In this document: positions 60,981-64,000 of the stretch, in pieces | How positions within the stretch are numbered: the first letter of the stretch is position 1 | Layout of the letters: each line of letters begins with the position of its first letter | Source of the DNA: Trebonia sp963771985 | Lineage (GTDB): Bacteria; Actinomycetota; Actinomycetes; Streptosporangiales; Streptosporangiaceae | Assembly (NCBI GenBank): GCA_963771985.1 | Contig: CAVYVO010000013.1 | Location: 66,109 to 130,108, forward strand | Length of the DNA: 64,000 nucleotides | Reading direction: 5' to 3' | Made by a program: the position numbers and the translations under genes | Notes under the pieces: generated by a model | What the model was told of the DNA's origin: nothing | Seen by the model: the letters and a program-made list of their open reading frames with translations, nothing else | Databases searched by the model: none

Positions 60981-63900
60981 ATGCCCGCTTCGCCGGGGAA
61001 GGGTGAACTGCACGTCCCAGCGCATCCGGTGCGCTTCGTGACGTCGACCGCGCTGTTCGACGGGCATGACGCCGCGATCAACATCATGCGGCGGATCATG
61101 CAGGCCCAGGGGGCCGAGGTGGTGCACCTGGGGCATGACCGCTCGGTCCGCGAGGTGATCGACGCCGTCCTGGAAGAAGACGCGCAGGGGGTGGCGGTCA
61201 GCTCCTACCAGGGCGGGCACGTCGAATACTTCGAGTACCTGGCGCAGAGCCTGCGCGAGGCGGGCGCGGGACACGTGAAGGTCTTCGGCGGCGGCGGTGG
61301 CGTGATCATCCCCGAGGAGATCGCCCGGCTCGCCGCGGCGGGCGTGCGCATCTTCTCGCCCGAGGACGGCCAGCGGCTCGGCCTCGCCTGGATGATCAAC
61401 GAGCTGATCAAGGCGTGCGACACCGACCTGGCGGCGGCCCCGCCGGCCGCCGAGGCGCTGCTCACCGGCGACCGCGGCGCGCTCGCCCGGGCCATCACCT
61501 GCCTGCAGGCCGGCCGGCTGCCGGAGCCGGTCTGGGAGGCGCTGACCACCGCCGCCCAGGCCCGGCCGGTGCCGGTGCTCGGGATCACCGGCACCGGCGG
61601 CTCCGGCAAGTCGTCGCTGACCGACGAGCTGGTCCGCCGGTTCCGGACCAACCAGGAAGACAAGCTGCGCATCGCCGTGCTCGCGGTGGACCCGACCCGG
61701 CGGCGCGGCGGCGGCGCCCTGCTCGGCGACCGGATCCGGATGAACGCCCTGGACGGCGAGCACGCGTTTTTCCGCTCCCTGGCCACCAGGGGCGCGCGGG
61801 AGATGCCGGAGACGATGGCGGCGATCATCACCGCCTGCAAGGCCGCCGGATACGACCTGGTGATCGTGGAAACCCCCGGCATCGGGCAAGGGGACGCCGC
61901 CGTGACCGAGCTGGCCGACATCGCCTTGTACGTGATGACCCCCGAGTACGGGGCCGCCTCGCAGCTGGAGAAGATCGACATGCTCGACTTCGCCGACGTG
62001 GTGGCGGTCAACAAGTTCGAGCGGCGCGGCGGTGCGGACGCGGTGCGGGCGGTGGCCAGGCAGCTGGTCCGCAACCGCCAGGCGTTCGGCGCGCAGGCGG
62101 CCGGCATGCCGGTGTTCGGCACCAGCGCGGCGACCTTCAACGACACCGGCGTGACGGCGCTGTACCAGCACCTCACCGCCCGGCTGCGAGAGCACGGCCT
62201 GCCGCTGGCCGAGGGGGTGCTCCCGGTGGTCACCGGGAAGACCTCGGCCGAGGCCGCGTCGGTGATCCCGCCGGGCCGGGCGGGCTACCTGGCCGAGATC
62301 GCCGCCACCGTCCGCGGGTACCACGAGCACACGGAAAAGCAGTCCGCGGCGGTGCGGCGGGTGCAGCGGCTCGCCGCCGTGCGGGCTGAGCTTTCCGGTG
62401 ATACGGAACGGACCGTGGCGGCTCTGCACGATCAGGCCGCTCGCGAGGTCAGCGAGGCCAGCGCCGCGCTGATCGCGGGCTGGCCGGCGGTCGTCGAGTC
62501 CTACTCGGGTGACGAGCAGGTGGTGCGCGTCCGGGACCGCGAGCTCCGCACGACGCTGACCCGCCGGTCGCTGTCCGGGAACACGATCCCCCGGGTGGCG
62601 CTGCCGCGCTACGAAGACCACGGGGAACTGCTGCGGTTCCTGCGCAACGAGAACCTGCCCGGTTACTTCCCGTTCACCGCCGGGGTGTTCCCGTTCAAGC
62701 GGGAAGGGGAGGACCCGGCGCGGATGTTCGCCGGCGAGGGCGACCCGTTCCGCACCAACCGCCGGTTCAAGCTGCTGTCGGCGGGCAGCGCGGCGACCCG
62801 GCTGTCCACCGCGTTCGACTCGGTCACCCTCTACGGCCGCGACCCGGGGGAGAGCCCGGACGTGTACGGCAAGGTGGGCACCTCGGGCGTCTCGATCGCG
62901 ACCCTGGACGACATGAAGGCGCTGTACGACGGGTTCGACCTGACCGCGCCGGCCACGTCGGTGTCGATGACGATCAACGGGCCGGCCCCGGCCATCCTCG
63001 CGTTCTTCTTCAACACCGCCATTGACCAGGGCGCCGCCCAGGGGCTGTCCGCCGCCGACGTGCTGCGGCGGGTGCGCGGGACGGTGCAGGCCGACATCCT
63101 CAAGGAAGACCAGGGGCAGAATACCTGCATCTTCTCCACCGAGTTCTCCTTGCGGATGATGGCCGACATCCAGGAGTGGTTCATCCAGCACCAAGTGCGC
63201 AACTTCTACTCGGTGTCGATCTCCGGCTACCACATCGCCGAGGCCGGGGCCAACCCGATCAGCCAGCTCGCGTTCACCCTCGCCAACGGGTTCACCTACG
63301 TGGAGGCCTACCTGGCCCGCGGGATGAAGATCGACGACTTCGCGCCGAACCTGTCGTTCTTCTTCTCCAACGGCATGGACCCCGAGTACACGGTCCTCGG
63401 GCGGGTGGCGCGGCGGATCTGGGCGGTCGCGATGCGGGACCGGTACGGGGCGAACGAGCGGTCGCAGAAGCTGAAGTACCACATCCAGACCTCGGGCCGG
63501 TCGCTGCACGCCCAGGAGATGGCCTTCAACGACATCCGCACCACCCTGCAGGCGCTGTGCGCGATCTACGACAACGCCAACAGCCTGCACACCAACGCCT
63601 ACGACGAGGCCGTCACCACCCCGAGCGAGGAGTCGGTCCGCCGCGCACTGGCGATCCAGCTGATCATCGGCCGGGAATGGGGACTGGCGATGAACGAGAA
63701 CCCGCTGCAGGGCTCGTTCATCGTGGACGAACTGACCGGCCTGGTGGAAGAGGCCGTGCTGGCCGAGCTAGAGCAGATCAGCCAGCGGGGCGGGGTGCTC
63801 GGCGCGATGGAAACCGGCTACCAGCGAGGCAAGATCCAGGACGAGTCGATGCTGTATGAGGAGCGTAAGCACGACGGGTCGCTGCCCATCGTCGGGGTCA

Positions 63901-64000
63901 ACACCTTCCGCAGCCCGCACCCGGAGCAGGCCGAAACGTCGACCCCGCTGGCCCGTGCCACAGAAGAGGAGAAGAAGTCCCAGCTGGAACGCGTCCGCGA
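60981..64000 (+). CDS. icmF: fused isobutyryl-CoA mutase IcmF (runs off the window)
   Basis: More than 1006 aa visible; the C-terminus is cut by the window end. The N-terminal B12-binding domain begins RFVTSTALFDGHDAAINIMRRIMQAQGAEVVHLGHDRSV. A MeaB-like G-protein chaperone domain has P-loop GITGTGGSGKSSLTDEL, and the mutase large-subunit domain has LPGYFPFTAGVFPF and DPEYTVLGRVARRIWAVAMRDRYGA. This three-part fusion is diagnostic of IcmF, which interconverts isobutyryl- and butyryl-CoA (some forms act on pivalyl/isovaleryl-CoA). GGAGG lies upstream of the ATG. It suggests that the pathway yields a branched acyl-CoA. Confidence 0.95.
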   Translation, partial: MPASPGKGELHVPAHPVRFVTSTALFDGHDAAINIMRRIMQAQGAEVVHLGHDRSVREVIDAVLEEDAQGVAVSSYQGGHVEYFEYLAQSLREAGAGHVKVFGGGGGVIIPEEIARLAAAGVRIFSPEDGQRLGLAWMINELIKACDTDLAAAPPAAEALLTGDRGALARAITCLQAGRLPEPVWEALTTAAQARPVPVLGITGTGGSGKSSLTDELVRRFRTNQEDKLRIAVLAVDPTRRRGGGALLGDRIRMNALDGEHAFFRSLATRGAREMPETMAAIITACKAAGYDLVIVETPGIGQGDAAVTELADIALYVMTPEYGAASQLEKIDMLDFADVVAVNKFERRGGADAVRAVARQLVRNRQAFGAQAAGMPVFGTSAATFNDTGVTALYQHLTARLREHGLPLAEGVLPVVTGKTSAEAASVIPPGRAGYLAEIAATVRGYHEHTEKQSAAVRRVQRLAAVRAELSGDTERTVAALHDQAAREVSEASAALIAGWPAVVESYSGDEQVVRVRDRELRTTLTRRSLSGNTIPRVALPRYEDHGELLRFLRNENLPGYFPFTAGVFPFKREGEDPARMFAGEGDPFRTNRRFKLLSAGSAATRLSTAFDSVTLYGRDPGESPDVYGKVGTSGVSIATLDDMKALYDGFDLTAPATSVSMTINGPAPAILAFFFNTAIDQGAAQGLSAADVLRRVRGTVQADILKEDQGQNTCIFSTEFSLRMMADIQEWFIQHQVRNFYSVSISGYHIAEAGANPISQLAFTLANGFTYVEAYLARGMKIDDFAPNLSFFFSNGMDPEYTVLGRVARRIWAVAMRDRYGANERSQKLKYHIQTSGRSLHAQEMAFNDIRTTLQALCAIYDNANSLHTNAYDEAVTTPSEESVRRALAIQLIIGREWGLAMNENPLQGSFIVDELTGLVEEAVLAELEQISQRGGVLGAMETGYQRGKIQDESMLYEERKHDGSLPIVGVNTFRSPHPEQAETSTPLARATEEEKKSQLERVR

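Noticed and set aside
60981..61200. B12 riboswitch upstream of icmF
   Set aside because: Only about 80 bp separate the divergent genes, too short for a cobalamin riboswitch, and no B12-box-like sequence was seen.
60945..63590. An 881-aa minus-strand open frame
   Set aside because: It is the antisense of IcmF, whose three domains are unmistakable on the plus strand.

Overview
The window is one contiguous stretch of high-GC, actinobacterial-type DNA. It shows GTG and TTG starts with AGGAGG-like ribosome sites, dense ATGA/TGATG gene overlaps, TetR/IclR/LacI/MarR regulators, several cytochrome P450s and CoA-based catabolism. No rRNA, tRNA, CRISPR array or intact insertion sequence was seen. The genus cannot be fixed from the sequence alone; a soil actinomycete is the natural reading.

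Layout. 0-7.6 kb (minus): a MacB/FtsX-type ABC exporter pair, then a 1221-aa STAND NTPase with 14 WD40 blades, preceded by a 135-aa protein. The two adjacent proteins carry matching short motifs (STVIQIAGD at the C-terminus of the small one, SVVIQVGGD at the N-terminus of the NTPase). This is the arrangement expected of an NLR/amyloid-signalling pair and is the most interesting system candidate here. 7.6-20 kb: metabolic and regulatory singletons (GH13 glycosidase, truncated globin, LysR, a NarL-type two-component system with an unusual response-regulator extension, SnoaL, Dabb, RibD-like, VOC, cyclase, P450, DUF3291). 20-25.4 kb: a LacI-controlled sugar or polyol operon with two xylose-isomerase-like TIM barrels and two Gfo/Idh/MocA dehydrogenases. 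25.7-32.5 kb: secreted or membrane proteins, a sedolisin (S53) remnant, a secreted GH53 galactanase, and a TetR/O-methyltransferase pair sharing a palindromic operator.

32.8-64 kb is a large catabolic region. Module A (32.8-47.6 kb) has an amidohydrolase, TetR, IclR, a Baeyer-Villiger-type monooxygenase (BVMO), SDRs, a carboxymuconolactone-decarboxylase-like protein, a CaiB CoA-transferase, a thiolase with its DUF35 partner, two P450s and a cyclase. Module B (48-64 kb) is preceded by four near-identical TGTAAAnGTTTACA palindromes. It encodes an orphan substrate-binding lipoprotein, LacI, CaiB CoA-transferase, HpcH/HpaI lyase, LLM flavin monooxygenase, VOC, ALDH, BVMO, SDR, cyclase, SnoaL, MarR and the start of a fused isobutyryl-CoA-mutase-type protein (IcmF). 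The modules share paralogous BVMO, SDR, cyclase and CoA-transferase genes. A plausible reading is oxygenation, ring opening, CoA activation and thiolytic cleavage of an alicyclic or branched substrate, with a branched acyl-CoA feeding IcmF; the substrate is not determined.

Two features cut across the window. First, an exact 13-mer (CCGTTCGGGATAA) recurs four times outside genes, twice within longer near-identical sequence and once inside a hairpin, like a small dispersed palindromic element. Second, between about 10 and 39 kb seven otherwise good genes are each put out of frame, apparently always by one extra base. This may be sequencing error or real decay and should be settled before any of these genes is called dead.
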